This document shows positions 33,968 through 43,180 of a stretch of DNA of 64,000 nt, piece after piece. Every line of letters begins with the position of its first letter. Position 1 is the first letter of the stretch. The notes beneath the pieces are model-generated. The model was given only the letters and a program-made list of their open reading frames with translations, did no database searches and was not told the DNA's origin. A program made the position numbers and the translations under genes. The stretch is from Verrucomicrobiota bacterium (GTDB lineage: Bacteria; Chlamydiota; Chlamydiia; Chlamydiales; SM23-39): the NCBI GenBank assembly GCA_018239895.1, contig JAFEGL010000042.1:30017-94016 (forward strand). The letters run 5' to 3'.

Positions 33968-34882
33968 ATGGCTCGATTTGCTGTCGTCTGCGCCGCCGGG
34001 ATCGGCGACGCCCTCATCTTGCACATCGCCTCCCATTTTTTAAAACGGGCAGGGCACGATGTGGCCACTTTTACGAATCACCTGCAAGGCTTTGGGAAGT
34101 GGCTCCCCGATTGCGAGTTCAGGAGGCAGATTTTACCCGACCAGGCTGAAACGGCGCTGAAGGGGTTCGACGCTGTGATCGTCCAGCACGACAATACCCC
34201 GAAGGCCCGGGCCATCTTAGCCCTCCGGCCGAAGATGCCGGTCTACACCTTCTACACAAATTACAGACTCTCAAAACACGGCCCTCTTCTTCCCGAATAC
34301 GACTTTCCCTTCGACGAGAACCGGCCGATGGTCGAAAATGTGAAGGGGGCTTTGAAAAGGCTCTTCTCAATCGATGCCGGCTGGGGAGAAAACGGATTGA
34401 AACCGCTCCCTCATCTCGTATTTCGGAAACACTTAAAACGGATCGCGATCCATCCGACCAGCACGCTGGAAGAGAAGAATTGGCCGCGGGAGAAATTCTT
34501 AAGGACGGCCCGGTGGCTTAAAGAAAATGGGTACGACCCGGTCTTCATTGCGGCCCCATCGGAAAGGGAGCTCTGGGACGCCCCCCTCTTTCCTCAGCTG
34601 GAGGATTTAGCTTCATTCATTTACGAGTCGGGTGGTTTTTTAGGGAACGATTCGGGGCCGGGCCACATCGCCTCCTATTTTGGGCTCCCCTATTTGATCA
34701 TCGGCAAGCAGGAGAGGCAGATGAGGATGTGGCGCCCGGGATGGCATCCAGGAGAGGTCGCCGTTCCTCCGAGTTGGCTGCCGAATTTGAAGGGATTAAG
34801 GCTCCGCGATGAGAAATGGAAGCACTTCATAACAACCAGGCAGATAATTAAATCGTTAAAAAAAAGCGTATTGCGTAATTAA
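33968..34882 (+). CDS. Glycosyltransferase family 9 (heptosyltransferase-like)
   Basis: 304 residues, GT-B fold. The N-terminal FAVVCAAGIGDALILHIASHFLK has the GIGD acceptor-side loop. The C-terminal donor domain has IAIHPTSTLEEKNWPREKFL near residue 157, key part IHPTSTLEEKNWP, and GGFLGNDSGPGHIASYFGLP near 222, whose DSGPxHxA is the ADP-sugar-binding signature of GT9. GT9 enzymes add heptose or related sugars to lipopolysaccharide core in the cytoplasm. It is 10 bases downstream of the GH13-like gene. A role in LOS or another envelope glycan is inferred. Confidence 0.82.
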   Translation: MARFAVVCAAGIGDALILHIASHFLKRAGHDVATFTNHLQGFGKWLPDCEFRRQILPDQAETALKGFDAVIVQHDNTPKARAILALRPKMPVYTFYTNYRLSKHGPLLPEYDFPFDENRPMVENVKGALKRLFSIDAGWGENGLKPLPHLVFRKHLKRIAIHPTSTLEEKNWPREKFLRTARWLKENGYDPVFIAAPSERELWDAPLFPQLEDLASFIYESGGFLGNDSGPGHIASYFGLPYLIIGKQERQMRMWRPGWHPGEVAVPPSWLPNLKGLRLRDEKWKHFITTRQIIKSLKKSVLRN

Positions 34883-34900
34883 TATATAATTAATTATAAA
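34871..34900 (+). promoter_or_regulatory. Promoter candidate of the 34930 gene
   Basis: TTGCGT (34871-34876), 18-base spacer, TATAAA (34895-34900), overlapping the last codons of the GT9 gene. The stretch 34850-34925 is almost pure A+T. Confidence 0.45.
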
Positions 34901-34929
34901 ATGTAATATTATTATGAATAGAGGTTGTT

Positions 34930-35241
34930 ATGAAAGATTTGCCGCACCACATCAAAAAGTTAAACCGGCGCATCATCCGCTCTATCCATCACATGGAGCA
35001 GGAGGAGGCGAATTTTGACAGCAAAATGCCCTCCCCTCCCAATTGGAAAGAGACCGCCTCTTCCGCTCGAAAAAAAGCAAAAGCCAAAATTAGAAAAGAA
35101 CGGCAATCGCGTCCTCCTGTCCATAAGTCAGTCGAGGAGAGAAACCGGGAGATGAAGCATCGAGTTCCCATCTTCGACCGGACCTCCCATCCGCGGCCCA
35201 AAATCTCAAGACCGACTCACAAAAAAACCCCTAGAATCTAA
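34930..35241 (+). CDS. Small highly basic hypothetical protein
   Basis: 103 residues, Lys/Arg/His/Pro-rich, calculated by eye to be strongly basic (for example ARKKAKAKIRKERQSRPP). No membrane span, signal peptide or known motif was seen. A convincing ribosome binding site AGAGG lies 6 bases before the ATG, the same AGAGGTT-N-TT context found before the Cys-phosphatase gene at 59847, and a promoter candidate lies upstream, so it is probably expressed. A nucleic-acid-binding or secreted protein would fit its charge; neither is shown. Confidence 0.55.
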   Translation: MKDLPHHIKKLNRRIIRSIHHMEQEEANFDSKMPSPPNWKETASSARKKAKAKIRKERQSRPPVHKSVEERNREMKHRVPIFDRTSHPRPKISRPTHKKTPRI

Positions 35242-35280
35242 GAAGCAATAGCTTTATCATGTTCGAAAGGGTTTTTTATT

Positions 35281-36150
35281 TTGCGTATTGCTCAAATTTC
35301 TGACTTTCACTTTACAAGACTTAGCTGGAATCCTTTCCGACTATTTTCCAAACGGATTTTGGGCTATATCAACTGGCTCACAGCCCGGCATAATGTCTTT
35401 TCGGAAGAGATTTTAGAGCCTCTTCCCGCTCTATTGAAAGAGCTGGAGGTCGATCTCCTCCTTTTGGGCGGCGACTTTTCGACGACTGCCTTGCCTCAAG
35501 AGTTTGAGGTAGCTGCCCGGTTTGTTAAAAAAATTTCGATCCCCTGGACAGCCATTCCCGGTAACCACGACGTCTACACCTATCGGAGTTATAGAAATAA
35601 AATTTTTTACCGCTATTTCAAAAATAAGAGGGAGCCGATCGAACACCCGGCCGATTTCTTCACCCTCGCGGAACACCAGATCGAAGTGAAGCGCCTCGAT
35701 GGGACTTACTGGCTCATCTCTCTCGACGTCGCGCGGGCGACAAATCTCTACTCCTCAAGAGGCCATTTCTCCGAAAAGCTCGAAGAGAGGCTCCATGAGG
35801 TTCTCTCTCTCATCCCTTCCGAGAGCTCGATCTTGATTCTCTCCCACTATCCGTTCTTCCAAACCGATGTATTTCGCCACACGTTAAAAGGGGGCGAGAA
35901 AATCGAAGCGATCTTGAAAAAAGATCCCCGGATCAAAATCTTCCTCCACGGCCACACGCATCGAAACACGATTGCCGATTTGCAGCCAAGCGGGTTCCCC
36001 CTCATCCTCGACAGCGGCAGCTGCACCCAGACCGACCGGGCGAGCTGGAATCTGATCGACCTGAATTCCGAAGGATGCAGGGTTGAAAACTACCGATGGA
36101 AACAGGGTTGGAAACTCTCTCGTACGGAGGCGATTTCATGGACGAGGTAA
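35281..36150 (+). CDS. Calcineurin-like metallophosphoesterase
   Basis: 289 residues. All five metallophosphoesterase motifs are in order: ISDFHF near residue 6 (DxH), LLGGDFS near 62 (GD), IPGNHDVY near 92 (GNHD), LSHYPFF near 185 (H) and FLHGHTHRNT near 220 (GHxH). These bind two metal ions for phosphoester hydrolysis. Closest in style to CpdA/YfcE-like cytoplasmic enzymes or lipid-A precursor hydrolases; the substrate is not defined by sequence. The start is TTG at 35281 (LRIAQISDFHF), with AAAGGG upstream. It overlaps the downstream CxxCxxCC gene by 13 bases, suggesting co-translation. Confidence 0.88.
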   Translation: MRIAQISDFHFTRLSWNPFRLFSKRILGYINWLTARHNVFSEEILEPLPALLKELEVDLLLLGGDFSTTALPQEFEVAARFVKKISIPWTAIPGNHDVYTYRSYRNKIFYRYFKNKREPIEHPADFFTLAEHQIEVKRLDGTYWLISLDVARATNLYSSRGHFSEKLEERLHEVLSLIPSESSILILSHYPFFQTDVFRHTLKGGEKIEAILKKDPRIKIFLHGHTHRNTIADLQPSGFPLILDSGSCTQTDRASWNLIDLNSEGCRVENYRWKQGWKLSRTEAISWTR

Positions 36151-36593
36151 AACCTTGGTTTCAAGAGGGGCTCCGGTTCAAGTGCACTGGCTGCGGCGCC
36201 TGCTGCACAGGCTCTCCCGGCTATGTCTATTTATCCGATCCCGACTTGGAAAATTTGGCTCGCCATTTTGGCCTCTCGATCGAAGAATTCGGCCGCCGCT
36301 ACACACGGCTCGTCGATGGGCAGATCGCCCTTCTCGATAAACCTGGGTCGGCCGATTGCATCTTTCTCAAAGAAAATAAATGCTCTGCCTATGAAGCCCG
36401 CCCCGTCCAGTGCAAAACTTTCCCCTGGTGGGTCCACAACTTGCGCGAGCCGAAAGACTGGGAAGAGGCCGCCGAAAGGTGCGAAGGGATCAATCACCCC
36501 GATGCGCCGCTCGTCGCCGCTGAGACAATTGAAGTGCAATGCATGACCTATCTGGATAATCTCGTGGAAACAAACTTTTCTTTGGAGTCTTGA
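36138..36593 (+). CDS. YkgJ-family cysteine cluster protein
   Basis: 151 residues from the ATG at 36138, which has GGAGG upstream (inside the preceding gene). The hallmark cluster FKCTGCGACCTGSPGYVYLS begins near residue 14 (CxxCxxCC), followed by CIFLKENKCSAYEARPVQCKTFPWW, split as CIFLKENKCSAY / EARPVQCKTFPWW, near 75-98, completing a probable metal or Fe-S site, and a last CMTYL near 137. The family function is not firmly known; it is proposed to bind zinc or iron. Co-transcribed with the phosphoesterase. Confidence 0.85.
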   Translation: MDEVKPWFQEGLRFKCTGCGACCTGSPGYVYLSDPDLENLARHFGLSIEEFGRRYTRLVDGQIALLDKPGSADCIFLKENKCSAYEARPVQCKTFPWWVHNLREPKDWEEAAERCEGINHPDAPLVAAETIEVQCMTYLDNLVETNFSLES

Positions 36594-36599
36594 ACTGTT

Positions 36600-36911
36600 A
36601 TGGACATCAAGATCTTTTACCCGAGACCTCCCCACGTAACTCAAACATGCTTAGAATGCTCAGAACCTATCATTCTTGATTCCAGAATCAATCAATTTGC
36701 TTGCGGACATATAGCGCACGAAGACTGCAATAAAAATATGGCATGTCCTTATGAAGGTTGTCAATCGAGAGAATATGAGTCTTTGAATTACATGGGGAAT
36801 AACAATGACCTAAAAGTTGAGACCACATGGAAAGGGAGAACTCTCTTAGCATGTGTGTTTGTCTCTTCTGTTATTGGCTCGATAACTGCCCTTGCGACTC
36901 TAAGGAGATAA
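36600..36911 (+). CDS. Tail-anchored RING-H2-type zinc finger protein 1
   Basis: 103 residues. An eight-ligand set is visible: Cys17, Cys20, Cys35, His37, His40, Cys43, Cys49, Cys54, i.e. C-x2-C-x14-C-x-H-x2-H-x2-C-x5-C-x4-C, the C3H2C3 order of RING-H2 domains. Short pieces: TCLECSEPII, FACGHIAHEDC, ACPYEGC. The C-terminus ends in one hydrophobic helix (LLACVFVSSVIGSITALAT) and a basic tail (LRR), like a tail-anchored protein. RING fingers recruit E2 enzymes for ubiquitin transfer and are eukaryotic in origin, so a host-directed E3-like role is plausible. The final pair spacing (x4) differs from the usual x2. The downstream gene is a paralogue with identical spacing. Confidence 0.72.
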   Translation: MDIKIFYPRPPHVTQTCLECSEPIILDSRINQFACGHIAHEDCNKNMACPYEGCQSREYESLNYMGNNNDLKVETTWKGRTLLACVFVSSVIGSITALATLRR

Positions 36912-36912
36912 G

Positions 36913-37269
36913 ATGCATGAAGCGGGCTTTCGAGATGGCCGTATGTTCCACGTAGCCCGCTTTGGATTCAGAGACTATCAGCCCCTTCCTCCCACTTGTT
37001 CATCGTGCAAAATGCTGATTTTGTCGGATGAGAAGACCACTCGGTTTGCGTGCGAGCACATTTTTCACGCTCCCTGTGTTAACGACAATAATTGTCCCCT
37101 CGAAGGATGCGATTCCCATCCTCAAGAACATCGGATCGAAATACAAGCGCTTCTCAATCCATCTCGATGCCCTTGTTCACCGGCAACCCTCGCAAAAATT
37201 GCCCTAATCATCGGTATGCTCGCTGGCTTAAGCGTTCTCGGTTGGTATCTAAATAGAACGTACCATTAA
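36913..37269 (+). CDS. Tail-anchored RING-H2-type zinc finger protein 2
   Basis: 118 residues, starting one base after the preceding stop with AAGGAG upstream. Ligands Cys29, Cys32, Cys47, His49, His52, Cys55, Cys61 and Cys66 have exactly the spacing of the preceding protein (C-x2-C-x14-C-x-H-x2-H-x2-C-x5-C-x4-C), while the residues between differ considerably, so the metal site is under selection. Short pieces: TCSSCKMLIL, FACEHIFHAPC, NCPLEGC. The C-terminal helix (IALIIGMLAGLSVLGWYL) and NRTYH end form a tail anchor. Likely a tandem duplicate. Function as a membrane-bound E3-like or a simple zinc-binding protein is not settled. Confidence 0.72.
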   Translation: MHEAGFRDGRMFHVARFGFRDYQPLPPTCSSCKMLILSDEKTTRFACEHIFHAPCVNDNNCPLEGCDSHPQEHRIEIQALLNPSRCPCSPATLAKIALIIGMLAGLSVLGWYLNRTYH

Positions 37270-37319
37270 ATTCGCTCTTCATTTATAAATAGCTCTTCAA
37301 AACTAAAATTATTTTTAAA

Positions 37320-38990
37320 ATGGACGCTATACAAGATCGAATTCAGTCATGGCTGGAAGGCCCCTATGACGAAGAGACAAAATCGAAGATCCGTCAAATG
37401 CAGGCAGATCAACCAGAAGCGCTGAACGACGCATTTTTCAAAGATCTCTCCTTTGGAACCGGAGGGCTCCGGGCCCAGATGGGGATCGGAACCAACCGGC
37501 TAAACATCTACACCATTCGAGCGGCGACGCAAGGCTTAGCGAATTATTTAAAACAGATGCCCGAATCGGACCTCTCTGTCTTCATCGGCTACGATGTCCG
37601 GATGAACTCGAAATCGTTTGCGATGGAGACGGCCCGCGTCTTGGCCGGCAACGGCATCCGAGTTCTTCTGTCTGACGACATCTGTCCCACTCCATTTGTC
37701 TCGTTTGGCTGCAGACTCTACGGATGCCAAGCCGCTGTGATGATCACCGCCTCGCACAATCCCCCGATCTACAACGGCTACAAAGTCTATTGGAGCGATG
37801 GAGGCCAGATCGTACCTCCCCACGACAAAGGGATCATCAATGAGGTGAGAAAAATCGTCAACCTCGATCAAGTTCAGGTGGCGCCCGAAAATTCTCCTTT
37901 GATTCAATATGTTGGCCGCGAACTCGACGCCGCCTATCTCAAAGAGTTAGCCAAACTGCAACTCTACACCGATCTTCCTCCGACCCAGGTCCTCTATACG
38001 CCTCTTCACGGCACAGGGATCCGAGCGATCCCCGATGCGCTTCAAAGCTGGGGCTTTACCTGCCGCCTCGTTGAAGAACAGATGACGCCCGACGGCCATT
38101 TCACCAACGCCCCTTCCCCCAATCCGGAAGAGGAGAAGGCGCTCGAACTCGGCTCAGCGCAACTCGTCCGGGAAAAAGCTGACCTATTGATCGCCACCGA
38201 TCCAGATGCCGATCGGGTCGGAATCGCCATCCTCGATCGAGGGAAAGCCATTCGCTTAACTGGCAACCAGATCGCCTGCGTCTGCCTCCACCACATCTGC
38301 CAAGCGATCTCTGTCAAAAACGGCGCCTTCATCAAAACAATCGTCACAACAGAGCTTTTCCGAAAAATCGCCGAGAGCTACGGAGCCCTCTGCTTCGATG
38401 TGCTGACCGGGTTCAAATACATCGCAGAGCAGATCCATCTTTGGGAAAACAGCCACAAAGGGCACCAATATATCTTCGGTGGAGAGGAGTCGTACGGCTA
38501 CCTCTTTGGCACGTTCGTCCGCGATAAAGACGCTGTCTCCTCCAGCTGCCTCATCGCCGAAGCGGCCGCCCTTTCGAAAAAAGAAAATCTGACGCTCCTC
38601 GACCGGCTCCACCAACTCTACCAACGCTACGGCGTCCATCGCGAGTCGCTCACCAATCTCGCCTTCCCTGAAAGCCAGGCGGGGATGGACTCGATGAACC
38701 GGCTGATGAAACACCTCCGAAAGGCGCCCCCCGCAAAAATCGGCTCTCTCCAAGTGACCTCCATCGATGATTATCTCTCTGGCCAAACGGGACTCCCCTC
38801 CTCCGATGTGCTGAGATTTTGGCTCGAAGATGGGAGCAAACTGGTGATTAGACCTTCGGGCACTGAACCGAAAATCAAGATCTATACAGAAGTGACAGAG
38901 CCTTGCAGCGATGTCGAAACAGCGATCCGGCTGTGCGATAAAAAGCTCATCGCCCTTGTCGCCGCTTTCCGGGAACTCTGCCATGTTTAA
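37320..38990 (+). CDS. Phosphoglucomutase/phosphomannomutase (alpha-D-phosphohexomutase)
   Basis: 556 residues, four-domain phosphohexomutase of the long PgcA-like type. The phosphoserine loop is MITASHNPPIYNGYKVY near residue 139, the Mg-binding loop IATDPDADRVGIA near 286, the sugar-binding loop FGGEESYGYLFG near 387 and the phosphate-binding loop IRPSGTEPKIKIY near 510. FGTGGLRAQMGIG near 45 is the N-terminal signature. It interconverts hexose-1- and hexose-6-phosphates, feeding glycogen or nucleotide-sugar synthesis. It overlaps the downstream SDR gene by 8 bases. Confidence 0.94.
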   Translation: MDAIQDRIQSWLEGPYDEETKSKIRQMQADQPEALNDAFFKDLSFGTGGLRAQMGIGTNRLNIYTIRAATQGLANYLKQMPESDLSVFIGYDVRMNSKSFAMETARVLAGNGIRVLLSDDICPTPFVSFGCRLYGCQAAVMITASHNPPIYNGYKVYWSDGGQIVPPHDKGIINEVRKIVNLDQVQVAPENSPLIQYVGRELDAAYLKELAKLQLYTDLPPTQVLYTPLHGTGIRAIPDALQSWGFTCRLVEEQMTPDGHFTNAPSPNPEEEKALELGSAQLVREKADLLIATDPDADRVGIAILDRGKAIRLTGNQIACVCLHHICQAISVKNGAFIKTIVTTELFRKIAESYGALCFDVLTGFKYIAEQIHLWENSHKGHQYIFGGEESYGYLFGTFVRDKDAVSSSCLIAEAAALSKKENLTLLDRLHQLYQRYGVHRESLTNLAFPESQAGMDSMNRLMKHLRKAPPAKIGSLQVTSIDDYLSGQTGLPSSDVLRFWLEDGSKLVIRPSGTEPKIKIYTEVTEPCSDVETAIRLCDKKLIALVAAFRELCHV

Positions 38991-39738
38991 CCAGGCCCTC
39001 ATCACAGGCGCCACGAGCGGCCTTGGCGAAGCGCTCGCCCGGCGTCTGGCGCAGGAGAAAATCCCCCTCGTCCTCACAGGACGCAACCAGGATCGGCTGG
39101 CCGCTCTGGCTCAGGAATTGAGGCGGATCGTCCCCGTCGCGACGATCGCCGCCGATCTCGCCGCCGAGAGAGAAAAGCTGATCTATTTTCTCCAAACCGA
39201 GGCGCCCGATCTTGTGATCAACAACGCCGGCTTTTGCTTCTACGGAGAAGCCCTCTCCCATCCTACCTCGATCCAGCTGGAGACACTCGAAGTGAATGCA
39301 ATCGCTCCAATCGAACTCACTCTCGAGGCGGCCAAAGCCCTCAAAATCGCCGGCAAAAGCGGCGTCATCCTCAACGTCTCTTCTCTTGCCGGCGAGCTTG
39401 TTTTCCCCACGATGGCCGCCTATGCAGCGGCGAAAGCGTGCCTCACCTCTTTTTCCCAAAGTTTCGACGAGGAGATGCGCCGCTCTAGCATCCGGATCCT
39501 TTCCGCCCTTCCAGGCCAAATCCAAACCGAGTTTTCTCAGCGTGCGTCGAATCAAAAAAAAGATCACTCATCAAAAGCCATGACAAAGGAATATGCGGCC
39601 GAGAAGATCTGGCGGCAGATTCTGAAACGGAAACAGGTCGAGCGGTTCAATGCGCTCTACGCCTGGGCAGCCAAGCTCTCCCGCTATCTCCCCCGCTCCT
39701 GGGTCCTCAAATCAATCCGAAGAGACAATCCTCTTTGA
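38983..39738 (+). CDS. Short-chain dehydrogenase/reductase
   Basis: 251 residues from the ATG at 38983, the position that gives a normal SDR start FNQALITGATSGLGEALARRL (TGxxxGxG cofactor loop TGATSGLG). Further SDR motifs are NNAGFCFYG near residue 84, LNVSSLAGEL near 130 (catalytic Ser) and YAAAKACLTSF near 148 (YxxxK). The classical NAD(P)(H)-dependent fold is complete; the basic residue after the second strand (GRNQDRL) favours NADP. Substrate unknown; homologues include YqjQ/DltE-like oxidoreductases. Translated with the preceding mutase through an 8-base overlap. A long inverted-repeat element follows. Confidence 0.9.
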   Translation: MFNQALITGATSGLGEALARRLAQEKIPLVLTGRNQDRLAALAQELRRIVPVATIAADLAAEREKLIYFLQTEAPDLVINNAGFCFYGEALSHPTSIQLETLEVNAIAPIELTLEAAKALKIAGKSGVILNVSSLAGELVFPTMAAYAAAKACLTSFSQSFDEEMRRSSIRILSALPGQIQTEFSQRASNQKKDHSSKAMTKEYAAEKIWRQILKRKQVERFNALYAWAAKLSRYLPRSWVLKSIRRDNPL

Positions 39739-39769
39739 CCAGAAGCTCACTCCATCCGCCGGCGTGAAC

Positions 39770-39977
39770 TTTATCAGCGCAGAGATAGAAGGGAGCATAG
39801 AGAGACGCAGAGAAAAGGAAAAATCCGGGCCTTGCCCGGAGGAAGGGAGGAGGTTCTCAATTATTGCAGTTGAGAGATTAGATCCGTGTATTTACTCTCT
39901 CTTTCTCCAGGCAGGGTCCCAGATTTTTCCTTTTCTCTGCGTCTCTCTATACTCCCTTCTATCTCTGCGCTGATAAA
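39770..39977. repeat. Long inverted-repeat element, family C (copy 1)
   Basis: A 208-bp element with 56-bp arms at 39770-39825 and 39922-39977, identical at 55 of 56 positions when one is reverse-complemented (arm begins TTTATCAGCGCAGAGATAGA). The centre has a small CCGGGC-CTTGCCCGG palindrome. It lies in the 328-base gap between the SDR gene and the small membrane gene; the rest of that gap holds only the promoter below. Arms share the CAGAGATAGA...GAGAC.CAGAG pattern with 50860-51089. Confidence 0.85.
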
Positions 39978-40012
39978 ATTCAGACCGGCACTGGAAGTAG
40001 GCTTCAAGCCGA

Positions 40013-40041
40013 TTGCTCAAAATAGATGTTTACAGTATAGT
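40013..40041 (+). promoter_or_regulatory. Promoter of the 40067 gene
   Basis: TTGCTC (40013-40018), 17-base spacer, TATAGT (40036-40041), 26 bases before the ATG at 40067. Begins 36 bases downstream of the family C inverted repeat. Confidence 0.55.
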
Positions 40042-40066
40042 CTCAGGCCATTTTTGGAGGATCCAA

Positions 40067-40498
40067 ATGACACAACCAACAAACAATCAAAGCACAGGTA
40101 TCTGGGAACTCAACTCAATCGCTTGCATGGCAGCCGAAGGGGGGCTCTGTTATGCTTTTCCAAGCCAGAACTCTCCTCTGATGGTTGTTCCTCTAATCGC
40201 CTCCCTTAAAATGGGGATTGAAGCAGGAGATGAGGCGGCCCTAGCTTTTGACCAGCCAACTTGGGAGAAAGTAAAAGAATTTGCCAAAGCCTATTTGCCT
40301 GAGAAGTTGGGACAAATGGTGGTAATAAATGCAACGGTTGCCGGAGCGGTAGAGTTTTGCAAATGGGTTGGATTCAAGCCAGCTGTAGCCCTGCTCCCGG
40401 TTCCCCTGTATTCTGGTTTACTCGGGATCATGTCCTGCGTAAGCGTCGGAGCGGCTTTTGGCACTTTTAGAGCTTGGTATCTTAAGAAATCACAGTGA
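40067..40498 (+). CDS. Small membrane protein of unknown function, possible Inc-like
   Basis: 143 residues from the ATG at 40067, supported by GGAGG eight bases upstream and a promoter. The N-terminal half is soluble (residues 1-80, with [18 protein letters not shown]). The C-terminal half has two hydrophobic stretches, [20 protein letters not shown] (about 83-102) and [26 protein letters not shown] (split: [14 protein letters not shown] / [12 protein letters not shown], about 109-134), ending in RAWYLKKSQ. The close pair of hydrophobic segments recalls inclusion membrane proteins but is less typical than the two at 13-15 kb. The 3' end overlaps convergent msrA by 9 bases. Confidence 0.55.
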   Translation: MTQPTNNQSTGIWELNSIACMAAEGGLCYAFPSQNSPLMVVPLIASLKMGIEAGDEAALAFDQPTWEKVKEFAKAYLPEKLGQMVVINATVAGAVEFCKWVGFKPAVALLPVPLYSGLLGIMSCVSVGAAFGTFRAWYLKKSQ

Positions 40499-40957
40499 GC
40501 AGCTGCCGCCGTGCTTCTCGTGGTAGCGCTGATGGTATTCCTCGGCGCGATAGAAGGGCCCAGCGGGAACGATTTCGGTGACGATCGGGGAAGAAAAGCG
40601 GCCCGATTTTTCGAGCGCCTCTTTCGATCGAAGGGCACTTTCAAGTTGATGAGGGCCGTGAGTGAAAATCGCCGACCGATATTGGGAACCGACGTCGGGC
40701 CCTTGCCGGTGCCAGCTTGTCGGATCGTGGATTTTCCAAAAGATGGCGAGGAGTTCTTCATAGGTCACTTTCGTGGGATCAAAGAGGATCTCGACCGCTT
40801 CGGCATGGCCCGTAGTATGGCTGCATACCTGCTCGTAGGTCGGATTTTTGACCGTCCCACCCGTGTAGCCCGATTGGACGTCGATGACACCTTTCACTTT
40901 CCGAAAACGATCTTCAATGCCCCAAAAACAACCGGCCGCGAACGTCGCCTTCTCCAT
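40490..40957 (-). CDS. msrA: Peptide-methionine (S)-S-oxide reductase
   Basis: 155 residues. It reduces methionine-S-sulfoxide in proteins. The catalytic cysteine is in the N-terminal [10 protein letters not shown] motif (Cys10), with [26 protein letters not shown], key parts GYTGG and TGHAEAV, near 31-54, and [17 protein letters not shown] near 79. The C-terminal GGSCSL could supply the resolving cysteine (Cys153). The start codon shares a base with the stop of the upstream 7TM-HD gene (TGATG), so the two are co-translated. Oxidative-damage repair would suit an intracellular bacterium. Confidence 0.95.
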   Translation of the reverse strand: MEKATFAAGCFWGIEDRFRKVKGVIDVQSGYTGGTVKNPTYEQVCSHTTGHAEAVEILFDPTKVTYEELLAIFWKIHDPTSWHRQGPDVGSQYRSAIFTHGPHQLESALRSKEALEKSGRFSSPIVTEIVPAGPFYRAEEYHQRYHEKHGGSCSL

Positions 40958-43077
40958 CAGAGCTTCTCCTTTTTAGGATATTTGACTCGAACATGGTGAG
41001 TGAGAAGGAGCGACTTGACGAGGGTTCGCTTCACTTTCCCTAATTCTTCGAATGTGAGCTGGCAGTTGTCGAATTGCCCATCTTCGGCTTTTTCTGAGAC
41101 GAGCCGGTCGACCATCTCGGTCAACGTGCCCTCGTTGATCTCCTCCATGGAGCGAGACGCCGCTTCTACTGTGTCGCAGATCATGACGATCGCCGACTCT
41201 TTGCTCCGCGGCTTCGGTCCCGGATAGCGGAACTGTTTCTCATCCACCTCATCGGGCCGGCCGCCTTTCAACTCGAGCTGCTTTCTGTAGAAATAATAGA
41301 CGAGGGTCGTCCCGTGGTGCTCGCGGATGATGTCGATGAACGCCTGCGGCAAATGGGCCTTTTTCGCAATCGCCTCGCCATCGGTCACGTGAGAGATAAT
41401 CACTTGAGCCGACTCGAGCGGCGTGAGGAGCTGATGGATGTTGACGGCCCCCTGTTGATTTTCTGTGTAAAATTGCGGATTGTTGATCTTGCCTATGTCG
41501 TGATAGAGAGTCGCCACACGGCAAAGAAGGCTGTTGGCCCCAATCGACTGGGCGCATGATTCAGCGAGATGGCCGAGCACGAGACAGTGTTGGTAAGTTC
41601 CAGGCACCTCCATAGCCAAACGTCTCAAGAGCTCGTTGTTCGGATCCATGTATTCCATCAGCGTCATGTCGGTCAAAACGCCGAAGAGGGTCTCGAGAGC
41701 GGGCAAGAGGCCGACGACGAGGACCGCCGTCGCCATCAAAAAGACAAACGAGGCGCCGATGTCGGTCAAAAGGGCGTAGCTCCCCAAATGCCCCTCGCTC
41801 AAAACATAGGCGTACAGAACCGGAATGGCGCTCAGCCACGACTTCATGCAGACGCCGAAAACCTCTTTCCTCTTTCTCAGCGAGCGGGTCGCGATGATAA
41901 CGACGATCGAGGTGACGAGGTTCAAGATGAGAAAGCGGCTGTGGTCGACGGCGAGGCTCACCGAGAGGATGATCGAGAGGAACGTCGCTGCAAAAAGGGC
42001 TGTCCGGGGCGAGAGCAAAATGCAAATGAGAATCGTAGCAAATGGGGCTACGATCGGATAGCGGATCGCCTCGATGACGTTGCTCGTGCTCTTCAGCAAG
42101 GCATACTCAGTCAGCTTCGCAAAAAGGAGCGTCAATAAGACGATGCAGACAAAGAGGGAAATTTGCTGGAGCGACCGGATGAACGTCGGTTGGCTGATCC
42201 GGAAATAAAGAGCTGAAATCGCCGTGAAAATCAGCGCGAGGAGGAGGCTCGCCAAAATCGTGAGAGGATCCCAGATTTTGCGACTTTCCGAGATCGCCTG
42301 CTTCATCGACTGCATCATCGCAAGGTGGCGGGAGGTGACCCTCTCTCCTTGATCGACGATCCGGGTCCCGGCATAGATTTTCGTGATTTTTTCAGGAACT
42401 GTGTGGCTCACCTGGGAACGCAAGGACCGCTCGAGAGCGGTATCTTGGAGAAGAACCCATCTCTTTTCCCGGAACGCGCCGATCATGTAATCGATGGCAT
42501 CTTGATGGAAGGCGTGTTCCATCGCAATCTGCTGCCCAAGACGGCTCCAGAATTCGGACGGAAGATCGAGCGGCTGCTCCACCTCGGGAGGGATATAGTC
42601 GTAGTAGGAGACGTCGGAGAGATTGATTTCTCGGATCTTTTGCAAGGTGCGAGCATCTGTGAAGCGGGCCTCAATGAGGAGCGTCTCCATCTCGTCGGCC
42701 GCTTTGTACATCTCCTCAAACGTGCTCGAAGGAGCCGCCTCGCGCCAGCCTTGATTGTGGATCAGGCTGTTTTCCAGATCGTTCCGGACCTCTCGGATCT
42801 GCTTGTCGTCGATCTGGTAAATGTTCCCGATATCCTTTGTCGCTTCCTGCTTCAGGATGATCGTCGCTTCATAATCGGGGAATTCGAAATCAATCTGTGC
42901 GACCGTGTAATGGGGAGCCAAGCCATTCAATTCGAGGACTTCAAGCCGCACTTCTCGGAAATGGAGGAAGAGGGCGAGGCAAATCACGCAGATGAAGCCG
43001 ACCACAAGACGCCAGCCTCTGTCATTCGAAGCCAGCCAGTTTTGCCACCTGCTGCTCAATTCATCAGATTCCTTCAT
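40957..43077 (-). CDS. 7TM-HD family phosphodiesterase (PgpH/YqfF-like)
   Basis: 706 residues from the ATG at 43077. One N-terminal membrane helix (about 22-42), a long extracytoplasmic region, then a seven-helix membrane domain (about 265-465) and a C-terminal HD domain. HD motifs: [14 protein letters not shown] near residue 500, [14 protein letters not shown] near 526 (the metal-binding HD), ISHVTDGE near 565 and REHHGT near 585. This 7TMR-HDED plus 7TM-HD layout matches PgpH, which hydrolyses cyclic di-AMP in Firmicutes. Chlamydiae make c-di-AMP, so this is a candidate degrading enzyme. Function inferred from domain order. Confidence 0.87.
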   Translation of the reverse strand: MKESDELSSRWQNWLASNDRGWRLVVGFICVICLALFLHFREVRLEVLELNGLAPHYTVAQIDFEFPDYEATIILKQEATKDIGNIYQIDDKQIREVRNDLENSLIHNQGWREAAPSSTFEEMYKAADEMETLLIEARFTDARTLQKIREINLSDVSYYDYIPPEVEQPLDLPSEFWSRLGQQIAMEHAFHQDAIDYMIGAFREKRWVLLQDTALERSLRSQVSHTVPEKITKIYAGTRIVDQGERVTSRHLAMMQSMKQAISESRKIWDPLTILASLLLALIFTAISALYFRISQPTFIRSLQQISLFVCIVLLTLLFAKLTEYALLKSTSNVIEAIRYPIVAPFATILICILLSPRTALFAATFLSIILSVSLAVDHSRFLILNLVTSIVVIIATRSLRKRKEVFGVCMKSWLSAIPVLYAYVLSEGHLGSYALLTDIGASFVFLMATAVLVVGLLPALETLFGVLTDMTLMEYMDPNNELLRRLAMEVPGTYQHCLVLGHLAESCAQSIGANSLLCRVATLYHDIGKINNPQFYTENQQGAVNIHQLLTPLESAQVIISHVTDGEAIAKKAHLPQAFIDIIREHHGTTLVYYFYRKQLELKGGRPDEVDEKQFRYPGPKPRSKESAIVMICDTVEAASRSMEEINEGTLTEMVDRLVSEKAEDGQFDNCQLTFEELGKVKRTLVKSLLLTHHVRVKYPKKEKL

Positions 43078-43180
43078 GCCGCTAGTGTAGCAAATTGTTG
43101 ACAATTTAGTGAACTGGGGTCTCTAACCACCCGCCAAAATTAAAATTCTTTTTTCACTCTTGCATTCACGTTTACCAAAG

